From the NCBI RefSeq assembly GCF_010983895.1, contig NZ_CP048836.1, forward strand, positions 1,984,001 to 2,048,000: DNA of 64,000 nt, given 5' to 3'. Below the pieces are notes generated by a model. It searched no databases and was not told the origin of the DNA. It saw only the letters and a list, made by a program, of their open reading frames with translations. The translations under genes were made by a program, and so were the position numbers. This document shows positions 57,083 to 64,000 of the stretch, in pieces (position 1 is the stretch's first letter; each line of letters starts with the position of its first letter). The stretch is from Nitrogeniibacter mangrovi. GTDB taxonomy: Bacteria; Pseudomonadota; Gammaproteobacteria; Burkholderiales; Rhodocyclaceae.

Positions 57083-57740
57083 CCAACCTGGGCGGCCGAT
57101 CAGCGCAACAGAGTTCGACGCTTTCCTCGATCGAAACACCGAGTTTCACCAGCGCGTCGTCGAGATAGTGGCCGACCTCGAACCCTATCCGGACCAGCGC
57201 TTTGTCCTCGCCATGAAATCGGCGCATCTGTCGCTTGAGCACGGCGCTGCGGTGGCCTTGCTTGTCAGCGCCGACATGTGCGCGCCGGGCTTCACGCTCG
57301 TGCGCACACAGTTCGAGTCGCTGGTTCGTGGCATCTGGTTGTTGTACGCGGCGACCGACACATGGGTTGAAAAGCTCAGCCAGCCGCTGACCCAAGAGTC
57401 GGCAGACATGGCTAAAGACACCCTGATGCTCGCCGACATGCTCAAACGCCTGCGCGCCTCAGAGGGGGCGCCTGCCGGCTTGCTCGATCAGCTCGAAGCG
57501 TGTCGAGACGTGACGTGGAAGGCGCTCAACAGCTACGCGCACGGCGGCTTTCACCCGCTGTCGAGACTCGAAACCGGCTATCCTGCGCAGCTTGCCTATG
57601 ATGTGCTGCGCAACTCGAATGCCGTGACCGCGTTGGCCACGCAACTGACCGCGATCCTGACCGGCGACCAGCGCGCCATGGCGCCCGTCCGGTCGCTGCA
57701 CGTCGAGTTTGCCGACTGCCTCCCCATCATCAATCCATAA
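57075..57740 (+). CDS. DUF6988-type helical protein within the hsd operon
   Basis: A 221-aa mostly helical soluble protein. The core is [22 protein letters not shown] and a later [13 protein letters not shown], a pattern seen in DUF6988 and related AbiV/HEPN-like helical proteins. The two conserved spots (R-x-x-F-E and S-Y-A-H-G-G) could form an active site, but I do not see a clear HEPN R-x4-6-H motif. The start at 57075 lies inside the end of hsdR, so it is translated with the restriction genes and probably has a role in the system, for example in control or a second line of defence. Function unknown. Confidence 0.7.
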   Translation: MADQPGRPISATEFDAFLDRNTEFHQRVVEIVADLEPYPDQRFVLAMKSAHLSLEHGAAVALLVSADMCAPGFTLVRTQFESLVRGIWLLYAATDTWVEKLSQPLTQESADMAKDTLMLADMLKRLRASEGAPAGLLDQLEACRDVTWKALNSYAHGGFHPLSRLETGYPAQLAYDVLRNSNAVTALATQLTAILTGDQRAMAPVRSLHVEFADCLPIINP

Positions 57741-57758
57741 CTCAAAACAACCCAATCC

Positions 57759-59207
57759 ATGTCCATCAGCACCACCATCAAATCCATCCAGGACATCATG
57801 CGCAAGGATGTCGGCGTAGATGGCGACGCCCAGCGTATCGGCCAGTTGGTCTGGATGTTCTTCCTCAAGATCTACGACGACAAAGAGACCGAGTACGAGC
57901 TGTTCGACGACGGCTACAAGTCACCCATCCCCGAGCACCTGCGCTGGCGTCACTGGGCGGCTGATCCCGAGGGGATGACCGGCGACGAGCTGCTCGACTT
58001 CGTCAACAACCAGCTGTTCAGCACCCTCAAAGAGCTGCAGCCGACCGGCAAGGACAAGCGCGGCTTCGTGATCCGTGGCGTCTTCGAGGACGCCTACAAC
58101 TACATGAAGTCCGGCCACCTGATGCGTCAGGTCATCAACAAGATTCAGGAAGGCATCGACTTCAACAAGGCGCAGGACCGCCACCTCTTCGGCGACCTGT
58201 ACGAGCAGATCCTGCGCGACCTGCAGAACGCCGGCAACGCGGGCGAGTACTACACCCCGCGCCCGGTCACCCAGTTCATGGTGGACATGGTGGCCCCGCA
58301 GCTCGGCGAAAAGATCATGGACCCGGCCTGCGGTACCGGCGGCTTTCTCACCTGCGCCATCGAGCATGTGCGCAAACAGCATGTAAAGACGGTTGAGGAC
58401 GAGCAACTGCTCCAGCAGTGCATCTACGGCGTCGAAAAGAAGCCGCTGCCCCACCTGCTGTGCACCACCAACATGATCCTGCACGGCATAGACGTGCCCA
58501 CCAACGTGCGCCACGACAACACCCTGTCGCGACCGCTGCGCGACTATGGCCCAAAAGACCGGGTCGACGTCATCGTCACCAACCCGCCTTTCGGCGGCAT
58601 GGAAGAAGACGGCATCGAGAACAACTTCCCGGCCACGTTCCGAACCCGCGAAACGGCCGACCTGTTCCTCGTGCTCATCATGCACCTGCTCAAGGACGGC
58701 GGCCGCGCGGCCGTGGTGCTGCCCGACGGTACCCTGTTCGGCGAAGGCATCAAGACCCGCATCAAGGAGCGGCTGCTCGAGACCTGCAACCTGCACACCG
58801 TCGTGCGTTTGCCCAACGGCGTGTTCAACCCCTACACCGGCATCAAGACCAACCTGCTGTTCTTTACCAAAGGCGCACCGACGGAGGAGGTGTGGTTCTA
58901 CGAGCACCCGTATCCGGCCGGCTACAAGAGCTACTCCAAGACCAAGCCCATGCGGATTGAAGAGTTCGAGACCGAGAAGGCATGGTGGAGTGATCGCGTC
59001 GAAAACGAGTTCGCGTGGAAGGTCTCGGCCGACGAGATTAAAGCCCGCAACTACAACCTCGACATCAAGAACCCCCACAGCCCCGATCAGGTGAGTCACG
59101 ACCCGGACGAACTGCTTGCTGACTACGCGAAGCTCCAGACGCGTATTGCCCAAACGCGCGACGAACTCAAGGCCATCCTTGCTGCCGCGCTGGAGGACCA
59201 AGCGTGA
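57759..59207 (+). CDS. hsdM: Type I restriction-modification methyltransferase subunit M
   Basis: A 482-aa N6-adenine methyltransferase. N-terminal HsdM_N helical domain (about residues 6-140), SAM motif I MDPACGTGGFLTCAIEH, catalytic motif IV VIVTNPPFGGMEEDG, then a C-terminal helical tail that pairs with HsdS. The Gln/Tyr segment NAGEYYTPRPVTQFM is the family hallmark. It modifies adenines in the site chosen by HsdS and is part of the R2M2S complex. Its stop overlaps the hsdS GTG start. Confidence 0.96.
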   Translation: MSISTTIKSIQDIMRKDVGVDGDAQRIGQLVWMFFLKIYDDKETEYELFDDGYKSPIPEHLRWRHWAADPEGMTGDELLDFVNNQLFSTLKELQPTGKDKRGFVIRGVFEDAYNYMKSGHLMRQVINKIQEGIDFNKAQDRHLFGDLYEQILRDLQNAGNAGEYYTPRPVTQFMVDMVAPQLGEKIMDPACGTGGFLTCAIEHVRKQHVKTVEDEQLLQQCIYGVEKKPLPHLLCTTNMILHGIDVPTNVRHDNTLSRPLRDYGPKDRVDVIVTNPPFGGMEEDGIENNFPATFRTRETADLFLVLIMHLLKDGGRAAVVLPDGTLFGEGIKTRIKERLLETCNLHTVVRLPNGVFNPYTGIKTNLLFFTKGAPTEEVWFYEHPYPAGYKSYSKTKPMRIEEFETEKAWWSDRVENEFAWKVSADEIKARNYNLDIKNPHSPDQVSHDPDELLADYAKLQTRIAQTRDELKAILAAALEDQA

Positions 59208-60787
59208 GCGTAGTGCTGAGCGAACACCTGCCGTTGCTAGCGAGCGCGCCGGACGGCATTCAGAAGCTACGCGGGCTGATTCTGGACCTGGCGGTGCGTG
59301 GGAAATTGGTTTCGCAAGACCCCGCAAGTGATCCCGAGTTCACCACCCTTGGTGCTATTGGACGATGGGCAGTTGGGAGCGGCTTTCCGAAATCAGAGCA
59401 AGGAATCAAAGGCGAGGAGATCTTGTTTGCTAAGGTGAGTGACATGAATCTGCCTGAGAACGGACGATTTATTACAACGACAAACAACACTATTTCCCGT
59501 GCAAGTGCTGCGAGGCTCCGCGTCAATGTGCATCCGGCAGGTACCGTCATATTTCCAAAGATTGGTGGAGCCATAGCCACAAATAAGCGGCGACTACTGA
59601 TCCACGACACCGCGATTGACAACAATTGTCTTGGCCTTACGCCACATTCTGACGTGGTGCCTGATTGGCTGTTTGTCCTGCTTGCGTCGATCGATTTCAC
59701 CAAGTATCAAGCCGGAACCTCCATACCTGCCTTGGCCCAAGGAGTCCTCGCAGAGATTCCAGTCCGGGTCCCATCGATTGTCGAACAACACCGCATCGTC
59801 GCCAAAGTCGATGAACTGATGGCCCTCTGCGACCGGCTGGAGGCGGAGCAGACGGACGCCAACGCGGCGCACGCCCAGCTTGTCGACACCCTGCTCGGCA
59901 CGCTCACCCAAAGCGCCGACGCCACCGAACTGGCCGCCAACTGGCAACGCCTCGCCAGCCACTTCGACACCCTCTTCACCACCGAAGCCGCCATCGACGC
60001 CCTCAAGCAGACGGTGCTGCAGCTGGCCGTCATGGGCAAGCTCGTGCCGCAAGATCCGAAGGATGAGCCTGCGAGCGCGCTTTTCGACCGGATTGAGAAG
60101 GAGCGGGTGAGGTTGGTCGCTGAGGGGCGGATCAAGCAATCCAAGCCGGTTCCGCCAGTAGCGGAATGTAAGCGGCCCTTCCGCGAACCTGACGGATGGA
60201 TATGGACGAGATGGGTAGAAGTCGCTCAGAAAATTGGAGATATCGATCACAAGATGCCGGAGACTGTTGAGGACGGCATACCTTACGTATCTCCGCGTGA
60301 CTTCTATCCAGACAACCGGATTGACTTCGCAGGCGCAAAGAAGGTGTCTCGCGATGACTTCGTGAAGTTGTCGGCGAAGATTCGTCCCGAACTGGGAGAT
60401 ATCATTTACCCGCGATACGGGACTATTGGTGAAAACCGCCTGGTTGTCGACGATATTGAATTTTTGGCGTCATATTCTTGCTGTGTCATCAAGACGATGA
60501 TCGGGTTTGTGTCTGAAAAATATCAGTTCTACTTCTCTATTTCTCAGGTCTGTCGAGACCAAGCTCGGGCAGCCGAGAATAAGACGACTCAGGCAAACGT
60601 GGGGATTAAGAGTATCCAATTGTTTGCATTTCCACTTCCCCCTCTTGCTGAACAGCACCGCATCGTCGCCAAAGTCGATGAGCTGATGGCTCTCTGCGAC
60701 CGCCTCAAGGCCGATCTGAGCGAATCCAGAGAGCAAGAAGCCCGATTGGCCACCAGCCTCATCGACGCCGCCCTGATGGCTGCCTGA
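59204..60787 (+). CDS. hsdS: Type I restriction-modification specificity subunit S
   Basis: A 527-aa DNA-recognition subunit with two target-recognition domains (about residues 45-185 and 310-475), each followed by a coiled-coil spacer. The spacers share EQHRIVAKVDELMALCDRL, and both halves also share the entry motif LAVRGKLV / LAVMGKLV. GTG start with GGAGG seven bases upstream, overlapping hsdM (GTGA). The target regions are visibly more AT-rich than the conserved parts, a sign of exchange of recognition domains. The recognised bipartite DNA site cannot be read from sequence. Confidence 0.95.
   Translation: MSVVLSEHLPLLASAPDGIQKLRGLILDLAVRGKLVSQDPASDPEFTTLGAIGRWAVGSGFPKSEQGIKGEEILFAKVSDMNLPENGRFITTTNNTISRASAARLRVNVHPAGTVIFPKIGGAIATNKRRLLIHDTAIDNNCLGLTPHSDVVPDWLFVLLASIDFTKYQAGTSIPALAQGVLAEIPVRVPSIVEQHRIVAKVDELMALCDRLEAEQTDANAAHAQLVDTLLGTLTQSADATELAANWQRLASHFDTLFTTEAAIDALKQTVLQLAVMGKLVPQDPKDEPASALFDRIEKERVRLVAEGRIKQSKPVPPVAECKRPFREPDGWIWTRWVEVAQKIGDIDHKMPETVEDGIPYVSPRDFYPDNRIDFAGAKKVSRDDFVKLSAKIRPELGDIIYPRYGTIGENRLVVDDIEFLASYSCCVIKTMIGFVSEKYQFYFSISQVCRDQARAAENKTTQANVGIKSIQLFAFPLPPLAEQHRIVAKVDELMALCDRLKADLSESREQEARLATSLIDAALMAA
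59783..59843 (+). repeat. hsdS spacer repeat, copy 1
   Basis: 61-base stretch that differs from copy 2 (60650-60710) at about six positions. It encodes the EQHRIVAKVDELMALCDRL spacer and provides homology for swapping target-recognition domains. Confidence 0.85.
60650..60710 (+). repeat. hsdS spacer repeat, copy 2
   Basis: Second copy of the spacer-coding repeat, 867 bases after the first, closing the second target-recognition domain. Confidence 0.85.
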
Positions 60788-60823
60788 GCGGCTCTAAAGG
60801 TTTTAAGGACGCCACGCGCACAA

Positions 60824-61375
60824 ATGCCCAAGCAGTACAAACTCGACTTGCCCAAGGCGGCCCTGTCGCCCGCCAAGAAGACGCAGGCCTCCCAGAAGCT
60901 CACTCGGCTTCAGGCCCTGTCCAACCTGCGCTTGATCCAGAAGGATATGGCCAAGGGTAATGTGTCCAACGACGAGGCCGGCGTGCCTCGAACCGCGTTC
61001 GTGACGCGCCAGTCGCGGGCCGAGTACCTCGACATCGCCATCAGCGACATTCTGGCCGGCGTGGACGCCACAGAGGCGCTCTGCCTCGGCAAGCGTAAGG
61101 GACAGGCCAAGAAGGAGGAGCGCGACATCGTCATCGCCATGGTCGTCGATCAACTCCATGCGGTGGGGTACTCGATCGAAGAGGCAATCGGCGAGGCCGC
61201 GAGGCAACTGAACCTGCCCGAGGACACCGTCAAGACCAGCCGCAAGAAGGGGCAGAAGATCGCCGCCTTCATCGCGCGGATTCAGGCGCAGACCGACGCC
61301 TCCGGTCAGCGGCCCTACGAACCGCTGATCCGCCTGTTGCAGGGCAGCTACCTGACCGGGGCAGACGACGCATAG
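60824..61375 (+). CDS. Unknown 183-aa island protein, possible DNA-binding
   Basis: Soluble, charged protein. Lys-rich N terminus (MPKQYKLDLPKAALSPAKKT), then a helical middle (EYLDIAISDILAGVDATEAL) and a region SIEEAIGEAARQLNLPEDTVKTSRKK that looks like a helix-turn-helix with a basic recognition segment. I do not recognise the family. It lies 36 bases after hsdS on the same strand and may be the last gene of that operon, for instance a regulator. Confidence 0.6.
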   Translation: MPKQYKLDLPKAALSPAKKTQASQKLTRLQALSNLRLIQKDMAKGNVSNDEAGVPRTAFVTRQSRAEYLDIAISDILAGVDATEALCLGKRKGQAKKEERDIVIAMVVDQLHAVGYSIEEAIGEAARQLNLPEDTVKTSRKKGQKIAAFIARIQAQTDASGQRPYEPLIRLLQGSYLTGADDA

Positions 61376-61493
61376 GTCAAGGTGAAGTAATCCGCCATAG
61401 CTCGCCTGGATCGTCCAGTCAGCAGCGCATACAGTGCGCTCCAGACCTCGGCCACATTCACGGCTGAGTCACAAGAACAGGAGATCAAGCGCG

Positions 61494-62456
61494 ATGCCGC
61501 ACTACCACCCAAAGAAGAATGAACAGGGCAAGCCAGTCGAGCTGGAACACCCGAGCCAGCCGACGCCGCCAGCCACATGGCAAGACCCGGCCGCAATCGC
61601 CACCGTGGCCCCCGAAGGCGCGATGCCCGACTCCATCAATGGCATTGCGCTGCGTGCCTGGGCAGATGCTCCGACAACCGCAGACGGCTGGGAGCAGCTA
61701 GCCGCCGCCACCCGCTTCGACGAACCCGACTTTAACGCCAAGAAATCGCCAGCCTCGGGCGTGGTGATCGTCGAACCCGATGGCCGCATCTGGATAGTCT
61801 CCCCATCCAACCAGTTCGGCGGCTACATCAACACCTTTCCGAAAGGAAAACAGGGCAGTGAAAAGCTGTCATTGAAGGCGACCGCGCTCAAGGAGGCGTT
61901 CGAAGAATCTGGCCTGCAAGTCGAACTCATCGCCCACCTCTGCGACGTCGAGCGCACCACCTCAACAACCCGCTACTACCTCGCCCGCCGCATCGCCGGC
62001 AACCCCTCAGAAATGGGATGGGAGAGCCAGGCGGTGCATCTGGTGCCTCGGGATCACCTGGCCGCATTCGTGAGCCACACGAACGATCTGGCGGTCCTGG
62101 AGGCGCTTGATCGCAAGCTGCCGACTCGCCCGATGGAAGCTGACATCGTCAGGGCCGGTGCGTTGGCCGCCGGGTTTCGGATTCTGGCGACGGTCAATGG
62201 TTTTCGCCGCCAGTTTGGCTCGTGGCCGACTCAGCTACGGATTTACCGCATGACTGCCGAGGGGATCAAGCGTGACATCCTGACGGACACCGGGTGGCTC
62301 ATGCTCGAAGCCAAGATGAGGATCGCTCTGATGGAGGAGGCCTCTCTCTTCGCACACGGCGATGAGCGCCAGTTCGAGTACGACGGGGTTCACGATCTGC
62401 CGACGGATGGCGAGCGTGCCGACCGGTGGATCTGGAAAACCGACTTTTCGCTCTGA
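61494..62456 (+). CDS. NUDIX hydrolase domain protein
   Basis: A 320-aa protein. The N-terminal ~85 residues are Pro-rich and of no clear fold. The central Nudix box runs from FPKGKQGSEKLSL to KEAFEESGLQVEL: the catalytic EExG part is intact, while the first half is one residue longer than the consensus Gx5Ex7REUxEExGU and has Lys for Arg. A C-terminal ~110 residues (RMTAEGIKRDILTDTGWLML) may be a substrate or nucleic-acid-binding domain. Nudix enzymes cleave nucleoside diphosphate-X compounds; on islands they may act on nucleotide signals, which is only inference here. ATG at 61494 chosen over an upstream start in a Ser/Arg-rich stretch. Confidence 0.75.
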   Translation: MPHYHPKKNEQGKPVELEHPSQPTPPATWQDPAAIATVAPEGAMPDSINGIALRAWADAPTTADGWEQLAAATRFDEPDFNAKKSPASGVVIVEPDGRIWIVSPSNQFGGYINTFPKGKQGSEKLSLKATALKEAFEESGLQVELIAHLCDVERTTSTTRYYLARRIAGNPSEMGWESQAVHLVPRDHLAAFVSHTNDLAVLEALDRKLPTRPMEADIVRAGALAAGFRILATVNGFRRQFGSWPTQLRIYRMTAEGIKRDILTDTGWLMLEAKMRIALMEEASLFAHGDERQFEYDGVHDLPTDGERADRWIWKTDFSL

Positions 62457-62465
62457 GGTGCCGAG

Positions 62466-62819
62466 ATGTGGATCTTTCTCAAGAACAGCTTCCTGAGCAT
62501 CGTCCAGAAACCCGACGACATCGACACGCTGACCGTACGCGCCCGCATCAAGGGCGATATTGAAGCGGTGTTCCCCGAGGCGAAGGTATCGGAGGGTGAG
62601 GGCACCGACTACCGGTTTAGAGCCAGGATTCCGCGCGAGATAGTCGCCAAGGCGATGCAGGAACAGGTGATGACCTTAACGGCCTCGAACTTCAAGGCGT
62701 CCGTTTCGGAGCGCCATAGGCACGATGCCTACATGGGGGTGTGGAGCGTGATGTACGATTTTCAGGAGGGATATGAGGCTGGTCGATCAGGCCAACTGAA
62801 TGGGTCTTCACACGGTTGA
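62466..62819 (+). CDS. Conserved 117-aa hypothetical protein
   Basis: Starts MWIFLKNSFLSIV and carries DTLTVRARIKGDIEAVFPEA, DYRFRARIPREIV and a C-terminal HDAYMGVWSVMYDFQ. I have the impression of a widespread proteobacterial family of unknown role, but cannot name it. GAGGT lies 6 bases before the ATG. It follows the NUDIX gene by 9 bases, so the two are probably co-expressed. Confidence 0.7.
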   Translation: MWIFLKNSFLSIVQKPDDIDTLTVRARIKGDIEAVFPEAKVSEGEGTDYRFRARIPREIVAKAMQEQVMTLTASNFKASVSERHRHDAYMGVWSVMYDFQEGYEAGRSGQLNGSSHG

Positions 62820-62916
62820 TAATGGGCGCTGATGCCATGACCGCCGTCTTTACATCTCGCCTTGGCGATTGGCGTGGACCTGCACAGGGCGTGGCTTGAG
62901 TTGCTCATGTATCCAG

Positions 62917-63534
62917 TTACGAGGCCGTCTCCGTTCCGAACAACTCATCGAGAAGTTTTCGCCCGAGGGCAACCATCTCTTTCCGTTCATTGAGATCGTT
63001 GGTTGCTGTCTCAGGTTGGAACTCCCAATCGTCGGGAAATTCCAGGCCGCTCGCATACGACAGCTGAATCAGCTGCGCAAACTTATCGCTATTGTTCAGG
63101 TTCGTGTACGCGTAGCATCCGGTCGCGAGTTTCGAATAGTGCGCGGTATTGCATTGGTGCTTCGAGTCGTTCGGAAAGAGGTCGTTAGGGCGCCTCGCAA
63201 ATCGGTAACCCCCTCGACGTTTTCCGCCGCGTTGGTGCAGTGATAGGTATCGATCCAATGCATCGTCTCTGGACGACAAGAACGCCTGGGCGAGCCAGAG
63301 GTAGGCGTCTTTGCCACTGGCGAACGTTCTCGTGTCGTGCCGAAAGCGCACAGTCGTCGGAATTGAGCTACCACCGCGTTTGCTCGCTTTAGGAAATCTC
63401 GAATCGAGAATTCCGCGCGCGATGGCAGCGCACTCGGTTTCACCCTTCTCGAGTGCGTTCCGGTACATTGATTCGATCTCGGCCTGTGTTCGGTGCGGAT
63501 CGCTGGCGATGGTTTCGAATCGCGATTGGTCCAT
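62917..63534 (-). CDS. Unknown 205-aa island protein
   Basis: Soluble protein without recognised domain. N-terminal helical segment (TQAEIESMYRNALEKGETECAAIARGIL), a basic middle (HQRGGKRRGGYRFARRP), then an aromatic/Asn-rich part with TGCYAYTNLNNSDKF. AGGAGA precedes the ATG. It lies 24 bases after the gene at 63559 on the same strand and is probably in its operon. Codon use is less GC-rich than in the chromosome genes. Confidence 0.6.
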   Translation of the reverse strand: MDQSRFETIASDPHRTQAEIESMYRNALEKGETECAAIARGILDSRFPKASKRGGSSIPTTVRFRHDTRTFASGKDAYLWLAQAFLSSRDDALDRYLSLHQRGGKRRGGYRFARRPNDLFPNDSKHQCNTAHYSKLATGCYAYTNLNNSDKFAQLIQLSYASGLEFPDDWEFQPETATNDLNERKEMVALGRKLLDELFGTETAS

Positions 63535-63558
63535 GGTCGTGGTCTCCTGATTATTGAG

Positions 63559-63993
63559 TTACAGGCTATCGGGGTCGATTGCGTCTGCTCGGCAATCATC
63601 TGCGAGGCGCCATTCACTATCGGCCGGCCTCTTGATCCAGAGATCTCGCCAAGCGTTGCGACTGCTACCGGCAATCTTGTTTGCCATGGCTGCCGGCGAA
63701 ATCGGTTCCCCTTCGAAGTGAATGTCATCACCTTCGACCTTGGCATATGAATAGGCGCCCTTGTACTGCATCCTGATCTCTGTGCCTTCGGGCAAGAAGA
63801 GGGTCTTCCACTGGTAACCGCGAGCGGAACTGACTCTCAGTAGTTCAGGCTTCCAGCTTGCGTTGTCTATCCAGTAGTGGATTGCATTAGTCACCACATG
63901 GACCGGGTCGCTTGTGTCGCCTTGACTCCTTAGAAAGTCCACCAAGTCAATGAAAAGTTCGGTCGGCACGGGAACGGATATCTTCGAATTCAT
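63559..63993 (-). CDS. Putative DNA-binding protein, RHH-like N terminus plus RAMA/DUF4357-like domain
   Basis: 144 aa. The N-terminal ~45 residues (ISVPVPTELFIDLVDFLRS) resemble a ribbon-helix-helix protein. The C-terminal part, LFLPEGTEIRMQYKGAYSYA, then GEPISPAAMANKIAGSSRNAW and RDLWIKR, follows the pattern of RAMA/DUF4357-type domains that accompany restriction and methylase genes. A role in regulating or recognising modified DNA is plausible, not shown. The ATG at 63991-63993 is 7 bases from the window edge, so its promoter and any upstream partner are out of view. Confidence 0.6.
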   Translation of the reverse strand: MNSKISVPVPTELFIDLVDFLRSQGDTSDPVHVVTNAIHYWIDNASWKPELLRVSSARGYQWKTLFLPEGTEIRMQYKGAYSYAKVEGDDIHFEGEPISPAAMANKIAGSSRNAWRDLWIKRPADSEWRLADDCRADAIDPDSL

Positions 63994-64000
63994 ACTTGTA

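Larger units (their letters stand above)
52515..64000. mobile_element. Integrative genomic island (left part), tRNA-Val site
   Basis: It begins at the tRNA-Val remnant and the adjacent tyrosine integrase and carries a structured RNA candidate, a type I restriction-modification operon, a NUDIX gene and several unknown genes. By eye, parts are less GC-rich than the backbone (hsdS target regions, and 62820 to the edge). No second tRNA-Val copy is found before 64000, so the right end is outside the window. No conjugation, replication or phage structural genes are seen in this part. Confidence 0.85.

Noticed and set aside
52515-64000. Prophage
   Set aside because: Integrase present but no capsid, tail, terminase, lysis or phage repressor gene in the visible part.

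Overview
The window reads as chromosome of a high-GC betaproteobacterium, most likely Rhodocyclales (Azoarcus/Thauera/Zoogloeaceae type). The basis is the gene order tig-clpP-clpX-lon-hupB-tRNA-Val-tRNA-Asp-ppiD-fabI, the hpnCDE squalene genes, selD/mnmH and the family make-up. This is inference from gene content; no database search was run.

Layout. 1-3694: hexose-6-phosphate mutarotase (cut by the window edge), tag, and a GNAT-fused acyl-CoA-synthetase-like protein acetyltransferase. 3869-6814: orphan five-PAS histidine kinase. 7012-12856: gabD, a methyltransferase, an ABM protein, mnmH/selD (selenium for tRNA), and a GDSL esterase back to back with a YbbA-like ATPase. 12845-15928: hpnE-hpnD-hpnC (squalene) behind tRNA-Leu(UAG). 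16015-21886: HDOD protein and the stress operon prkA(yeaG)-yeaH-spoVR. 22253-31549: protein quality control (trigger factor, ClpXP, Lon, PpiD), HU, two tRNAs and FabI. 31663-36214: peptide-type ABC importer without ATPases. 36225-43652: a HEAAH protein, an alpha/beta hydrolase, the AmmeMemoRadiSam trio, a MgtC/DUF4010 membrane protein, ispD-ispF-thpR and a host-attachment family protein. 43900-52403: flavodoxin, MtfA-like peptidase, EamA transporter, relA, a two-component system with small exported proteins, and a stand-alone diiron metallo-beta-lactamase-fold protein.

From 52515 to the right edge lies a genomic island. It begins with a 48-nt remnant of the 3' half of tRNA-Val(CAC), followed by a tyrosine integrase, a roughly 500-nt non-coding stretch that folds into a chain of strong hairpins ending in a terminator, and a type I restriction-modification operon (hsdR, a DUF6988-type gene, hsdM, hsdS). 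Small cargo genes follow: an unknown 183-aa protein, a NUDIX protein, a 117-aa protein, and an opposite-strand pair, one of which looks like a RAMA/DUF4357-type DNA-binding protein. The intact tRNA-Val that should mark the other end is not in the window, so the island continues beyond 64000.

The most novel item is the structured RNA candidate at 53899-54399. G-U wobbles and a terminal T-run show it is read on the plus strand, and I could not match it to a known RNA class. Next are the iterated GACAAC repeats placed just upstream of a good hsdR promoter, and the AmmeMemoRadiSam cluster, whose function is not established.
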